A DNA stretch of 64,000 nt from Enoplolaimus lenunculus. Taxonomy: Eukaryota; Nematoda; Enoplea; Enoplida; Thoracostomopsidae. The notes below the pieces were generated by a model. It was not told the DNA's origin and made no database searches. It worked only from the letters and a program-made list of their open reading frames with translations. A program made the position numbers and the translations under genes. Below, piece after piece: positions 46,601 to 57,700 of this stretch. Each line of letters begins with the position of its first letter. The first letter of the stretch is position 1. Location of the stretch: assembly GCA_030248215.1 (NCBI GenBank), contig JASANG010003044.1, positions 62,001-126,000 of the forward strand, read 5' to 3'.

Positions 46601-47377
46601 CACAAAGAGGGCTTGTTCTGATTATAGAATAACCTGCTAGATTTTGTACTCCAAAATGTATTTATACTCTTTGAAATGGAATCCTGTCCCACGTACTTCT
46701 TTGTCATATATTTTGAAAAATGAAAAATTTTCAACTGCTGTCTTTAAGGATTTCAAGCAACTAAACGTGGACGTTCCGATGCTGATAAGAAACTTAAGCG
46801 GTTAAAAACGTTAAAGGAACAGGCTCAGTGATTTCTGACAAATTTTACAAGCGGTGCTAAACCTTTAGCGAGAGATAGCGCTTAGCTCAGGCTAAAATGA
46901 ATATATTTTTCAACCTAAAACGAAGAATTGAGCGGCGTTTTCCGATAAAACTACAGATATGCATGGGCACCAGCAGGTATTGGCCCTCATGTGCAATTGT
47001 TTAATCCTAGTTTAGCAAACAATGTTTTATATTGGTAGGCATATAGAGCTAAAAATATTGCTTATTGGTGTCAAACTGTCACCTATTGTTCGTTCTGGCC
47101 AAAACTCCGTCTTCAACTCCCTAAGCTATTAATAGTCAGGCGGTCACCATGCAGATATTATGTCTGTTTTAAATTGCAACAATTTCAAAATTGGTTGATA
47201 ATTTACTTTGAAATTGTCCATCTCAATCATAATATCATCTTCCAAGTGATTCGCTTCTCCGTAAAGCAGCGGAACAATAATTAAACAGCAAACAATTGAA
47301 AATCCGCTAAGTCCCAGTGCTAAATAGGTTATGATTTTGCTGTGGATATCTTCCATACTTCCTAGGATATCTCTCAT
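43667..47377 (-). CDS. Nematode cuticle collagen, four exons, 306 aa
   Basis: Exons 47377-47207, 46327-46183, 45064-44861 and 44067-43667 join in phase to 306 codons plus stop, the usual cuticle-collagen size. Residues 1-57: start [14 protein letters not shown], then a membrane segment ([20 protein letters not shown]) and an acidic stretch, matching the Col_cuticle_N domain. Exon 2 continues with [10 protein letters not shown] (the conserved Trp region) and RHKRQYGG, a subtilisin/furin-type processing site. Cysteine cluster [14 protein letters not shown] precedes the first Gly-X-Y block; MECPSCPGG separates blocks; the last exon is a long Gly-X-Y block ending in YCPCPTR and a basic tail. These proteins form disulphide-linked trimers secreted by the epidermis into the cuticle. 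An alternative start at codon 8 (MED) is possible. Each of the three introns contains a TTAGGC MITE. Confidence 0.93.
44193..44563. repeat. TTAGGC-bearing MITE (family T), outer copy of a nested pair
   Basis: Left GGCCCATTTATAGAACAGGG; right GCGTTGTTCTATCCATGGGCC-like. It is interrupted from 44299 to 44493 by another member. In collagen intron 3. Confidence 0.85.
44299..44493. repeat. TTAGGC-bearing MITE (family T), inner copy of a nested pair
   Basis: Left GGCCAATGTAAAGAACATGA; right CCCCTGATCTTTATATGGGCC-like. It sits inside the TTAGGC core of the outer copy and is in the opposite sense (CCTAAG against CTTAGG). Confidence 0.85.
45329..45543. repeat. TTAGGC-bearing MITE (family T), full copy
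   Basis: Left GGCCCATGTAAAGATCAGGG; right CCGCCCCTGTTTTTTACATT. In collagen intron 2. Confidence 0.9.
46356..46556. repeat. TTAGGC-bearing MITE (family T), full copy
   Basis: Left GACCCATGTATAGAGCAGGG; right GGCCCAGCTCTATATATTGG. It lies in collagen intron 1, only about 28 bases upstream of the exon 2 acceptor. Confidence 0.88.
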
Positions 47378-49033
47378 AAAAAATATTTCGTGGCTGGGAA
47401 TAATAGTATGACAAGATAGGAGAGCAACGTTCCATAGACAAATAATCCTGAACAATGATTTTTTATTGGAGAGTATACATCCTGCGACGAGAAATGGAAA
47501 TTGTTCTGACTTAATTTTAGTAAATGGATTGTTGTAAGATAATTTGTCCGGCGGTAGGAATTATCCTAGGTCTATTTATCCAAAGAAAAAAATTGTTCGA
47601 CGACAGAGCTTGTTCTGTGATAAGGCAAATTTAGTGTACTATCACACCGTCGCAATCAGTGATAGCTAATATAGGAAACAAGACGATTTCTTGCGAAGAC
47701 AAAGAACGTTTGACTTTTACAAATATTGTTTTCTTAAAATGTCAAAAAAATTTTATCAAGAGTGGACTTAAAATTCACCAGGTTTCACTCTGTTAATTAT
47801 AATTTTATAAAACAAAGAACTTATGCTACTAACTTTAGTTCGCGGTATATAGCAATTCGCTATCTATATGCGTGACATGTTGATGAAACAAATGATTCGG
47901 TATCTAAAAGCGCACAGATCATATTTGGCCTAAAGCCTAAGCCGAAGAATAAAAATAAGAGTTAATCATAAGCCTAAGACTAAGCGTAAGGTTAAGCAAA
48001 AATAGTCCAAAATCTAATCATACTCCACTGCAGTCGTATGAGAAAAGCGGACAGCCCTAGAAACAACATGGACTATCCTCAGATGATGCTGTAATGTGAC
48101 AAATGTAACTACTAACCAGCATTGAGCAAAAGGTTCATTCAAGAGTAAGCATTGGTTACAGTATCCCCTCCCGAAAATTCTTAAACTAGGCAATATTTTC
48201 CGTAAATGAAATCATGGGTGCACCCCTGGTATCAAACCATTTGAAACACGTGAAGCTAAAAATTCTCGAATGAAAGCAAATATATTAACGTGAATGATAA
48301 TAAAGCAATATTGCAACTACTTACAATTTCATTTCCTTACACTTTGTTGTATTTTCAAAAATTCAAACTCAACAACTGAATCAAACTAGCGTTATAGGTC
48401 TTTTATATTCGCACAATTGAACAGCCGTGTTCCGATTGCGGTTTTGAGAGTGAAAATAAAATTTGGCCGACAAACGCATTTTTGCTCTCAATTCTGCCAT
48501 TTAAAACCACTCGTCTGTGAATAAGTGGATTTCGTGTATAAATTTATTTATTTGTTACAGACATTCCGACACAAATTTTACCAAAAAAAGTGAAGTTTTT
48601 TCGGAAATTTCTATACAACACCTTATTTATTTGTTCATAATTTCAAAATCAAAAATATCAAAGATTTTCAAGTTTATTTGCTCAAGATACAAATATTGCT
48701 TATCGAAACTACTTGAACAGTACGGTTGTATGCAAGGTAAACCACCTTGATTAATACCATAACAATAATTGCAAACAAATATGATCTTGGACATGGCTGA
48801 GTAGTTGAAGTCAAAGACGTGTCCAGGATTTCAGTTTGAAAAAGTATAATTGCATGTATAAAGGAAAAAGTGAGACCGAAGGGGAGGCGCAGCGCAAGCC
48901 CCCCCCCCCCCGACTGAAAAGTTTTATGACGAAATGCTAAGGTCTTCTCACCTTACCAATTTTAACCTTTGAATCGCGACAGTTTCATACACATAAATTT
49001 TTATGTTTGTGCTATGAAAACTGCGTTTGACTT
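47378..49033. other. No gene supported; upstream of the collagen
   Basis: Collagen promoter region with no motif I can assign. A worn TTAGGC MITE lies at about 47931-48075. A poly-C run at 48900-48913 sits in a repeat-like context (GGGGAGGCGCAGCGCAAG). The plus-strand frame 48517-48750 is AT-rich and unsupported. Confidence 0.4.
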
Positions 49034-49288
49034 CACTGCAAATTCTACTGAGTTGATTTTAACTCACGCTGAATTGAATCACTCAGTTTGAATTAGGACT
49101 ATCAGAACTCATCATTTTGAGTTGATTTAATTCTTTCTGACTTAATTAATCAACTCACTAAGAGTCATGTCAACTCAAAGTGAGAATTAACTCCTACTGA
49201 GAGTGACTTAATATTTACTGATATTAATTCACAAATAAATAACTCGCTAGCTGAATTGATTAAATCAACTCATTGGAATTTACAGTGT
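49034..49288. repeat. AATTCCAGTGAGTTGATT palindromic MITE (family O)
   Basis: Left CACTGCAAATTCTACTGAGT; right CAACTCATTGGAATTTACAG, then TG. Both arms are clear. Confidence 0.85.
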
Positions 49289-51342
49289 TCTTTAACCGCT
49301 TTGCTCTCCCGGAATTTACACAGTATGAAGATATTACACGCCCCGCCACAAATTTTTGGGTTCGCCACAACCTCATAGATCAAGAAAGCTACTTCATAGC
49401 GTGTTGAGAACGCTTTTTTGTCTAAAAACATCAGGAGGGATATTTTGCCTGTATTCCTTTTTTTGAAAATGTCCTCGTGTGAACTGAATTCGATGGCCAT
49501 AAACGCAGTACACCGGTTGAACTCTGATTTATATACTTATTAATAACGTATATCCGTTTACTTCCAAATTTTGAAACATTCGTTAATTTTGGTGTCATTT
49601 GAGCTTCGAATTTCTCCTATAATAATTGCGTATTTTGAAATTAATAACCAGTTATCATAGTTATGAAACTATTTAACCTAATCAAACTGTTACAAAAAAT
49701 GTAAATTCATCCACTACCCGGTTGATTGCAAATTAAATTCGACGAGTCGCGTTCAATAAACAAGACTCATGATAAAATTCATTAAAATCGTGCATAGTTT
49801 CAGCAAATTTCACTTTCTCTATGCGTTTCAGTCGACCTTGACGTAAACTCCTTTGTATTTGAAAACCATTTTTCCAGTAACAAGTAAAACAAATTTGTAA
49901 ATTTTGTATGAACTCTGTGAACCTCAAAGATACTACTAAACTGAGCAAACTGAATGATCCTACATCACATGGTTTTTCGGCCAAGATACCTTCGCAAAAC
50001 TTGTCGATTTTCTATATAAAATTTCTAGGTCTAATTACCGAATTATAGCACTTTAAGAGTTTGAGTTATATTTGAATTTTTCTAACAAATAACCACAATA
50101 ATCTATCTTTAATACTAAAATTTTTGATATTCAATCACTCAACAAGCGATAGTTAAAAAGACAAAAAGATTTCTATACGGATCAAAGAATACAGTATTAA
50201 CACAACATTGTTTTCTGTTAACAAACTTTCTGCCTCGATTGGAATGGTGTGCATATCTGAGGGCAAGGCTCACCTTACACCCTACAGCAGGTTTTGCTCT
50301 GAAAAAACACGTGCGACGCCAGCCCCTCGTAAACTGATCGTTATTGTTCGCAGGGCGTGAGTAATTGACACGGTTTTTGAGAGGTTAACGGCAATAATCC
50401 TTTCGACGTAAGAAAATAATATGCATTCTAGTCGTTAAGCTCTAAATTGGCTGTTTTGTGACTAACGCTGACGGCAGGGCGCTGTGAACAAGAAATAGGA
50501 AATGTTAAAATTTTGAATATCAAAACACACTAGAAATTGTTGTAAGATTGTGACGCATTTTATAGAAACATAAATGAAAATATAGCAATAAAGCTTTTGT
50601 CAAAACCTAATACAGCAAACGGCTATTGCGAAAAGACATACAACGTCCAAGACCGAAGCAGAAACCTCCGTACCGCCCATTTGGGGAGCCCATGCCCAAG
50701 GAGACGCCCCATCCTAAGAATATTTTAAACTAAATTAGCTGTTAATTCAGCTTTATATGTTGATTTAAAATTAAAAAATACGTAATTTGAAATACATTTT
50801 GATCTTTACAAGGGAATTCCGCCCTGGAATTTTTGATGGCTTCACCCTCGCCTGCTTCAGCACTAACAGCCTTTGATATCATGGTTCCACGTTTACAATT
50901 CCGAACAGGTATAAGAATTAAAAAATGTGATTACAAGTAAGCTTTATATATTCAACGATTGCATTCGTATAAGGAAGCGGTAACTCTGTATCTAAAAGTA
51001 TGGACAACAATTAAACACAGTTATTTGATGAATAATTTCCGGGATCAGATTTCATTTTAAGATCAAACATCAAGATGCAACCTACGTTCGGAAGTACTAC
51101 AGGCACTAAGGGATGTCACGGGGCGTAACTGCAGAAAAAAGTAGCTTACATAACCATTAAATACGGCCTGGTTACGAAAATCTATTTTTAAAAGAATTTT
51201 ACGCAATGGGGCGCACGCAGAAAGGAGATCAAGGTAATATATTTTTCGGAATATCTAAACGCAACAAACAAACGCGTAAAACACAAATTTTGTGTTTATT
51301 TGATTATGCCCTCCAGAAACATAATCTTAGCTGCGACATAGT
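49289..51342. other. No gene supported
   Basis: AT-rich. Minus-strand frames 49270-49500 and 49733-49984 have no family match and no good start. A GC-rich patch (GGGGAGCCCATGCCCAAGG) near 50685 is isolated. Confidence 0.4.
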
Positions 51343-51614
51343 TTAACCCTTTCTTACATGAATATTTTCTATTTCCCCTGAGACCTACTTTTATGCTAGG
51401 ATTCGAAACTCCAGTGATTGGAGTGGGAGGCGTATACCATCACCACTCAACTATAGGAGCTTGACACTCGAGCCCAAGTGGGCTCTCACGTCTTGTGGTG
51501 ATTTAGTACTATGTATACGTGTTGTAATTGTTTGACACGGTGCGATATATTTTATTTAACGTATATACACTGCGCTGAGTTGCCTATAGGCAACTCAATG
51601 TGAGAAGGGGTTAA
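51343..51614 (-). repeat. TTAA-ended MITE with tRNA-Gly-like body, copy 2 (family P)
   Basis: 272 bp, with intact ends: TTAACCCTTTCTTACAT at the left and ATGTGAGAAGGGGTTAA at the right, inverted with few mismatches. The A box reads TAGTTGAGTGG; the B box has one extra base (GTTTCGAATCC). The terminal palindrome GAGTTGCCTATAGGCAACTC is present. Confidence 0.85.
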
Positions 51615-51960
51615 TCATTAGTCTCGTAATATCGGATTCACCGAAAGTTTTAAGATTTCGATCTTGAACGGTTGCAGCGAATCAGTAATGAACAATTGCG
51701 AGATATATACGTGGTTTATTACTAAATCTGAGCGTAAAATAACTGGATTTTCGTATTTCTATTACGGAAACAGCTATCAGGTTTCATCCTGATTTTTACT
51801 CGTATGCGTCTATACTGTATGAAGGAGGGAATACGGACAAAACACAACACTCGGTAATACTTTACATGCAACTTGTATTTAAGACCGTTTCACACTGGGA
51901 TCAAAAGAGTCCATTATTGGCTCTTACTTGTACGTGGATGGTTTGAATTATGTTGCTCAT

Positions 51961-52147
51961 GGCCAATGTATAGAATAGGGCTGTAACAGTGGTATAAGCA
52001 TATTTCTAAGCCTAAAGCCTAAGCCTATAAGTCTAAGCGTAAAAATGAGTTTACACATAAGCCTAAGCCTAAGCAGGAAATTAGTCTAAAACTTGAAGCT
52101 TGGACTACTGCAGTGCTTTCAGAACAAAGCTCCACCCCTAATGTTTG
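51961..52147. repeat. TTAGGC-bearing MITE (family T)
   Basis: Left GGCCAATGTATAGAATAGGG, core with CCTAAG runs, right CCACCCCTAATGTTTGCC. Confidence 0.75.
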
Positions 52148-52496
52148 CCTCGCTCGTAGTACACTCTGTTCGGGCAAGGGTTAAAATTTGTATCTCTGAT
52201 CCCTAGCTGCACAGACGAACCCTATATTCAGACGGCACACATGTTTGCCAGCGTATATACATTTCAACCAAATCGTTTCCTGCCGGTTTATTTTTTTAAA
52301 TTCTTCATGCATGACAGTGTTGCTAAGGCAGATATCATTTTGGTATCCCAAAATTTTTGCGTCATCTGGCAAGCGACGTGAAGTTAATAGTTTGTAGCCA
52401 CGGATAGAAGCGTTTGCTACTAGACTGGTATTTTTTAATCTTGGTATTTGAAAAATTATGTTGCTTTCAAAGCCTTAAACAAATACAGCTAAATGT

Positions 52497-52630
52497 GTAA
52501 CACAGGGCGGTAACAGTAGTATATAAAGATATCGCTAAGGCTAAACCTAAGCAAAGATTAGTTTAAACCTAAAGCTTACAATATTGCAGTTCCACAAAAA
52601 ACGTTCCACCTGTGATCCTATCGTGGGCCA
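52497..52630. repeat. TTAGGC-bearing MITE (family T), worn copy
   Basis: Starts ACACAGGGCGGTAACAGTAG and ends TGATCCTATCGTGGGCC, with a reduced core. Confidence 0.65.
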
Positions 52631-53097
52631 GAAATATGAACATATTGAAAGGAACGTCAATAATTATTATTGCTCACAGATTTAAAATTTTGACAGTATG
52701 GATTGTAGCAAACGGTTGTTGATGAAGATGGCAGTGTTCTTCACAATTCATAAATAATTTTGGTATTACAAGATTTAAAAACCACAGTTCGCCTAAGTGT
52801 TTTGAAAAGTTTCAAATTTCAAAAACAAATTTGAAATAATTTCAAAGCACAGTACAAAATGCAATGAATTATTTTGACTGAAAAAATTTAAAAAATTTTA
52901 GCAAAATTATGTAAGTTTTCATAAAGTTTCAACAACATTTTTCTGAAATTTTTGCTATCACTTCTTGTTAATCTGCGCAGCATACTGCAAATTCGGGAAC
53001 GCTAAACTTATATTACTGCAATAAAAATGTCACTCGCGAAACATCTGCAATTTTTCAGCTTCAAACCTTAGGGACAGGGACGTATGCAAAAGGGGGT

Positions 53098-53282
53098 CAA
53101 TCTATTATATAGAGAACACGGCCGTCACAATACTGTAAGCAAATTCCCAATCTTAAACATAAGTCTAAGCCATAATCGTAACAATGAGCTTATACGTAAG
53201 CCTAAGCAAAAAATGAGTCTAAAGCTTAAGCTTTCTCTATTACAGTCTTACAGAAAGCCTTGCGCCCCTGATTTTAGGCCCA
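53098..53282. repeat. TTAGGC-bearing MITE (family T), worn copy
   Basis: Starts ATATAGAGAACACGGCCGTC and ends TGCGCCCCTGATTTTAGGCC. It explains most of the open frame at 53084-53362. Confidence 0.65.
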
Positions 53283-54315
53283 AAAGGGAAAAATGGAATG
53301 TAGCTTTTATCGCAACATTAAATAAGAAACCAAAACTGTTACTGGCTCGAATAAAGTTATAAGATCCCAAAAAATATTCGTTACGCCACTGATCAGTGTT
53401 GTACAACTACTGGTCATATATAAGCCAAATCAGGTAGTCAGCGTATTACCAGCCGTTTTCAGTCGCAAGCTAGTTGTAATCTACATTCAACATTTTGCCA
53501 TATTATCAACAATAACAGGACCAATCTGCCTTTTAGCATATTCATCTGAAAATTTTTTATTCGTATCAGTTATCTCCGCAGCATACGAATCGATATTGCA
53601 GCAAAAAAAGCTGTTGATTGGTAAAGTAATGGTGAGTTTGTTTCGAAATAGTCAAATTATTTTTAACAGCGGAAATTTAAAGATTTGTCCTTATTTGAAA
53701 CAACAAAAGTGGAAGTTGTCATTCTTTGACCAGAGTATGCAATATTGTTTTTAAAGTAGTATTCGACCTAACTCTTAATCACATGTTTTGATTTTCTCCA
53801 ACCGATCAACATTTAACGACAGGCGCACAGTTTGCTTCGGATATTCAGACCTGTCTGTGTCTTACGATTCAAAAAATATTAACCTTTTAAAGTTGTTTTG
53901 GTTGATTCCTGAAATTGGGGCCGTTTTGTATTTTTTACTTTTTTTAAATTAATATAAGTTTCCGCGTGGTTGGCTATAAAGATTTGTTGTTGGCGGCTAG
54001 AGCTTAAAGCACAAACCTAGTTTGTTACGTCTGTTGTCTACTTAACGATTAATACTTGGTCACGCATATTGAAAAGTAACTTCCAAACTTGAACTGCCTA
54101 GGATAATATTTTTAATTCTTAAATGAATTAAATTTAGGTTTCATCCAAATTTAAGTCCAGATTTGAAACCCTACAGTAGACGACTTTGTGTTTTTTTGTT
54201 ATGTTAAGCTGTCATTCTTGCAAGAAAGCATTTATAATTTTGTCCTGATTTCCAGACCAAAGTTTTTGGGGTGAGGAACTTTTATTTTTCCAATTTAATA
54301 GACTAAGTGTTTCGT
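53283..54315. other. Upstream region of the Ro60 gene; possible extra 5' exon
   Basis: A short stretch at about 53571-53630 (AYESILQQKKLLIGKVM), between acceptor TCCGCAG and donor GTGAGT, could be an upstream exon in phase with 54645-54806. This is weak. The rest is AT-rich. Confidence 0.3.
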
Positions 54316-54480
54316 TATACTCGCCGCGCGCCGGCAGTTCTTGCAGCGCGCGACCGCACGCCGCCGGTGCACGGCACGGTAAAAGTTTTGCCGCGCACCG
54401 CCGCTTATTAAAAATTACTGCACGACGCCGTGCGCCGACGTGCTGCAGCGCGGGCCTGCGCCCGGCTCAGTAAAGTATAG
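54316..54480. repeat. CpG-rich palindromic island upstream of Ro60
   Basis: 165 bp packed with CG dinucleotides in AT-rich surroundings. Ends are TATACTCGCCGCGCG and, inverted, GCCCGGCTCAGTAAAGTATA; inner hairpin arms include GGTGCACGGCACGG/CCGCGCACC. It lies about 240 bp upstream of the first Ro60 coding exon. It could be a small inverted-repeat transposon or a promoter-linked element. Confidence 0.7.
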
Positions 54481-54719
54481 CTAGCGCAGCCCTTAGGTTT
54501 TGAAATTCAGCCTAATGGCTTGCGTTTGCCGTTTGCTTGAAAGCCAAAAGGATTAAGTTTCCATAGTCTGTGTAAAAAGCACAGTTAACAGTTTGGGCTG
54601 ACACTCATACTGTGCTCGAATACAAAGGATACATTTCGTTTTAGAGTTCAGAGTTTCAAACCGCGTTCGAACATGCGATCAAATCACGTGTCAAACAGAA
54701 ACGGCTCCAAGAATACGCG

Positions 54720-57700
54720 ATGAATCAGACTGCAGTAAGGACGAAGAAACGCGAAAACGACGAACCAAAATACAAAGATCGACTTGACTTTGATTATATT
54801 ACTAAGGTACGTGGACTTAAAATTGATAAAACACGAAGATTCAAAATTTCAGCTTCCAGGTTTTGAAAATAGCGCCAATTAGTTGATTAACCAACTCTCA
54901 GCTAGAGAGTTAGTTATTTCTGAGTTAATAACAATAAATATTAACTCACTCTAAGTTGAGTTGATCCTCACTTTGAGTTGAGTTGATTCCGTGTATTAAG
55001 TTGAACAATTAACTCAGACCGAGTTTTACTTACTCAGAATTCTGAGCTCTGAAAGTCCTAACTCAGATTGAGTGATTCAACTCATACTGAGTTAAAATCA
55101 ACTCATAATGGGATTTACAGGGCACCTTGCGTACTCCTGAATACATTTACGCTTTCCACCGTTCTGTATATTGATAATTGTTATGTTTAGCTTAATGTGT
55201 TTGTTACACCTGATACAGAATGCCTTATTTACAAATATATCAGACGTCAATGGTAGACCTACGTAGATGTTGAATGGTAATCTCACACTGGTTTTAAATC
55301 TACGCTTTTATAGATTAGCAATATTTTATCAAAAAGCATTTCAATTTAAAAACTGACTATAGCTGTCAACAAACGATCCGTACAAAACGTGGGAATTTGA
55401 CCCGTACTGTGCTCTGAGACGCAAACTGTCGATTGTCAATGACAACACAATAACAGTTGGTGATCAAGCTGAGCTGAATGAAGAATGCGTTGAGTTGATA
55501 AAGACGAAAATTGAATCAGGTCAGAAATCAGAGAGTTTCAGAGACATAATTTCGACGCCGCATATGGCCAATGCGAAGAATGAAGCAGCCGTAATAGTTG
55601 TAAAATACATATTCCCAAGCCTAAACAACCTAAGCCTGAACCTAAGCGTGCAGCAACGCTTATACCTAAGACTAAGCCTAAGCTTAAGTCTAGACATAAA
55701 ATATTAGTCTAAAGCTTAGCTTAATCTATTGCAGTTTCGCAGTACAACGGTCCACCTTTGATCTGAATGGAGCCAAAATTAAGTTTACTTACAAATACCA
55801 TAGGCGAACGTTGAATTGCGTTTTTACCGGACAGAGTATTATGGTTGTCAGCGATGGATCTAAGATTTTCTGGTGGGAGGGATCTGAGGTGGGATTTTGG
55901 GTATCCGAGGCTACCCCTCTGACCTGTGAAATAGGCCCCCATTATAAGACATTTTATGCATCGTTCACAATATATATTTTCATTTTGCCACCGAAAACCA
56001 TAATAGGTAGGGTTAACACGTGTCAATTTCCATAATTGTCATGCGTCAACCATACCTTAACGCAAAAATTGCGTTAACCCTACCCTAACTCGTGTCACAG
56101 CCCTATCGTAATACGTGTCACTGAGCATTTTGTAACACATGTTTGGGTAGGGTTAATTGAAAAGTGGTCAACAGTTTAAAATTGTTTCTTCGACGCCTGG
56201 TCCGGAACAGTAAATGCAAATTTTGGCTTAAACTGTGGACCCATTAGATTAAAAAAGTTTTGTTTTGTATAATATATAATTTTAATTTGGTAAAAGCATA
56301 CGCTACATTAGTACCAATTTGAATAAATTTTGTAAACGAGACGCATGTTTTATATTAAAACTTGTGAAAAACTTAACTTGGTTGCAGCTGCGTTTTAAAA
56401 TCACAATAGATGGGTTTCTGAAATCCTATTTAAGTATTTACTTAAGTCATACTTAAGTAATTACTTAAGTCGCCGAGTTAAGTAATTACTTAAATTTTCG
56501 AACAAAAACATATCAATGCAAATGTCAGCCATGTCGTAACAAGAGAGTAATAGTTTTGGTTTGTATTAAGGAGGCACAATGAGTCTACAACTTCAAGTTG
56601 ACCTGTTTGTATGCTTGAACAAATAATCTGCAATAGATGTGAAATTTAATCAGCGATTTAAGTATTTTCTTAACTTAAGTACGATTAGTAATCGAGAATC
56701 AAAAGAAATGAAGACCCTAATGAAAGTTCATGATCAAAAGTCTGACGCGATTTTTGTATTCAATTTTTAAAGTCAATTTTAATTTCGTTGTGGTCTGGTA
56801 GGGGGTCAAAATTGGAATCCCCAAGATTCGTCTTTGATGGTTGTTGAGGTTATTGATCAAATAAAAACACCTTCTGCAAGCAATTACAAGTAATTTTTGT
56901 CTTAAAATAATTAATCATGAAAGTTCTAGTTCCTTGTACTATGTTCACGTTAACAAATTCACAAAAGCAGAGAAGTTACGGGATACCCCAAATACAAATC
57001 AGTGTTCCCATCAAAACCATTATCAATCCTGCAAAAATAAGTTGCAAGAGATAAAAATCATTTGAAAGCGTTTCAATTGCAAACAGGTTTACGTTAAATG
57101 CTTCAGGACGTGGCCAAGACGTACTTCGATGTCTTCGTGAGTTGGTGTCAATCACCCCGAACATGGTCAACGTCAAAATAGCTCCAATTGCACTAGCGCT
57201 TTGTGCCACACATTCGACTGACAGCCTTACCCTAGAGCAACGCTTAACACTCAGATTTGATACGCTTGGTTTGGTCGAAACCGTTTGCAGCACCGGACCG
57301 ATGTTTTTAGATTTTGTCAACCTAAGTTGTCCCAAACCCACAGTAGAAACGGGTGACCAAGATAAAAGGAAACATTCAGGGGCTGGTAAGTGGTAATCGA
57401 TGTTCATGAGACGCTAGAATTATTGAAATAAGCGCAATTAAACGGCAGTGAGTATTTCTAAAGATAGCCGTAAATCTCATTACTGTTCAAAATTTTAATA
57501 TATTCGTTAACACAAAAAATGTCAAAAAATTTTAGCTGAAATTGTCAATTTTTACAATATTTAGATTTATGCAACATGTAGCATTTTAAGTTACTGAAAT
57601 CGCTGAATTGCTAGAATAATAGTGGATAAACGCTATTCAACAACAGTGTACAACTGGGTGCATTCTGTGTACAACAGAATGTACACAGCACACGTTGCGT

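Noticed and set aside
52181-52372. Minus-strand frame LPDDAKILGYQNDICLSN
   Set aside because: No ATG start in the frame's opening part, no partner exon, and it runs to the edge of a MITE.
56976-57407. Minus-strand 143-codon frame with a hydrophobic end
   Set aside because: It is antisense to Ro60 exon 3 (57107-57385), whose plus-strand reading matches the family and splices in phase.
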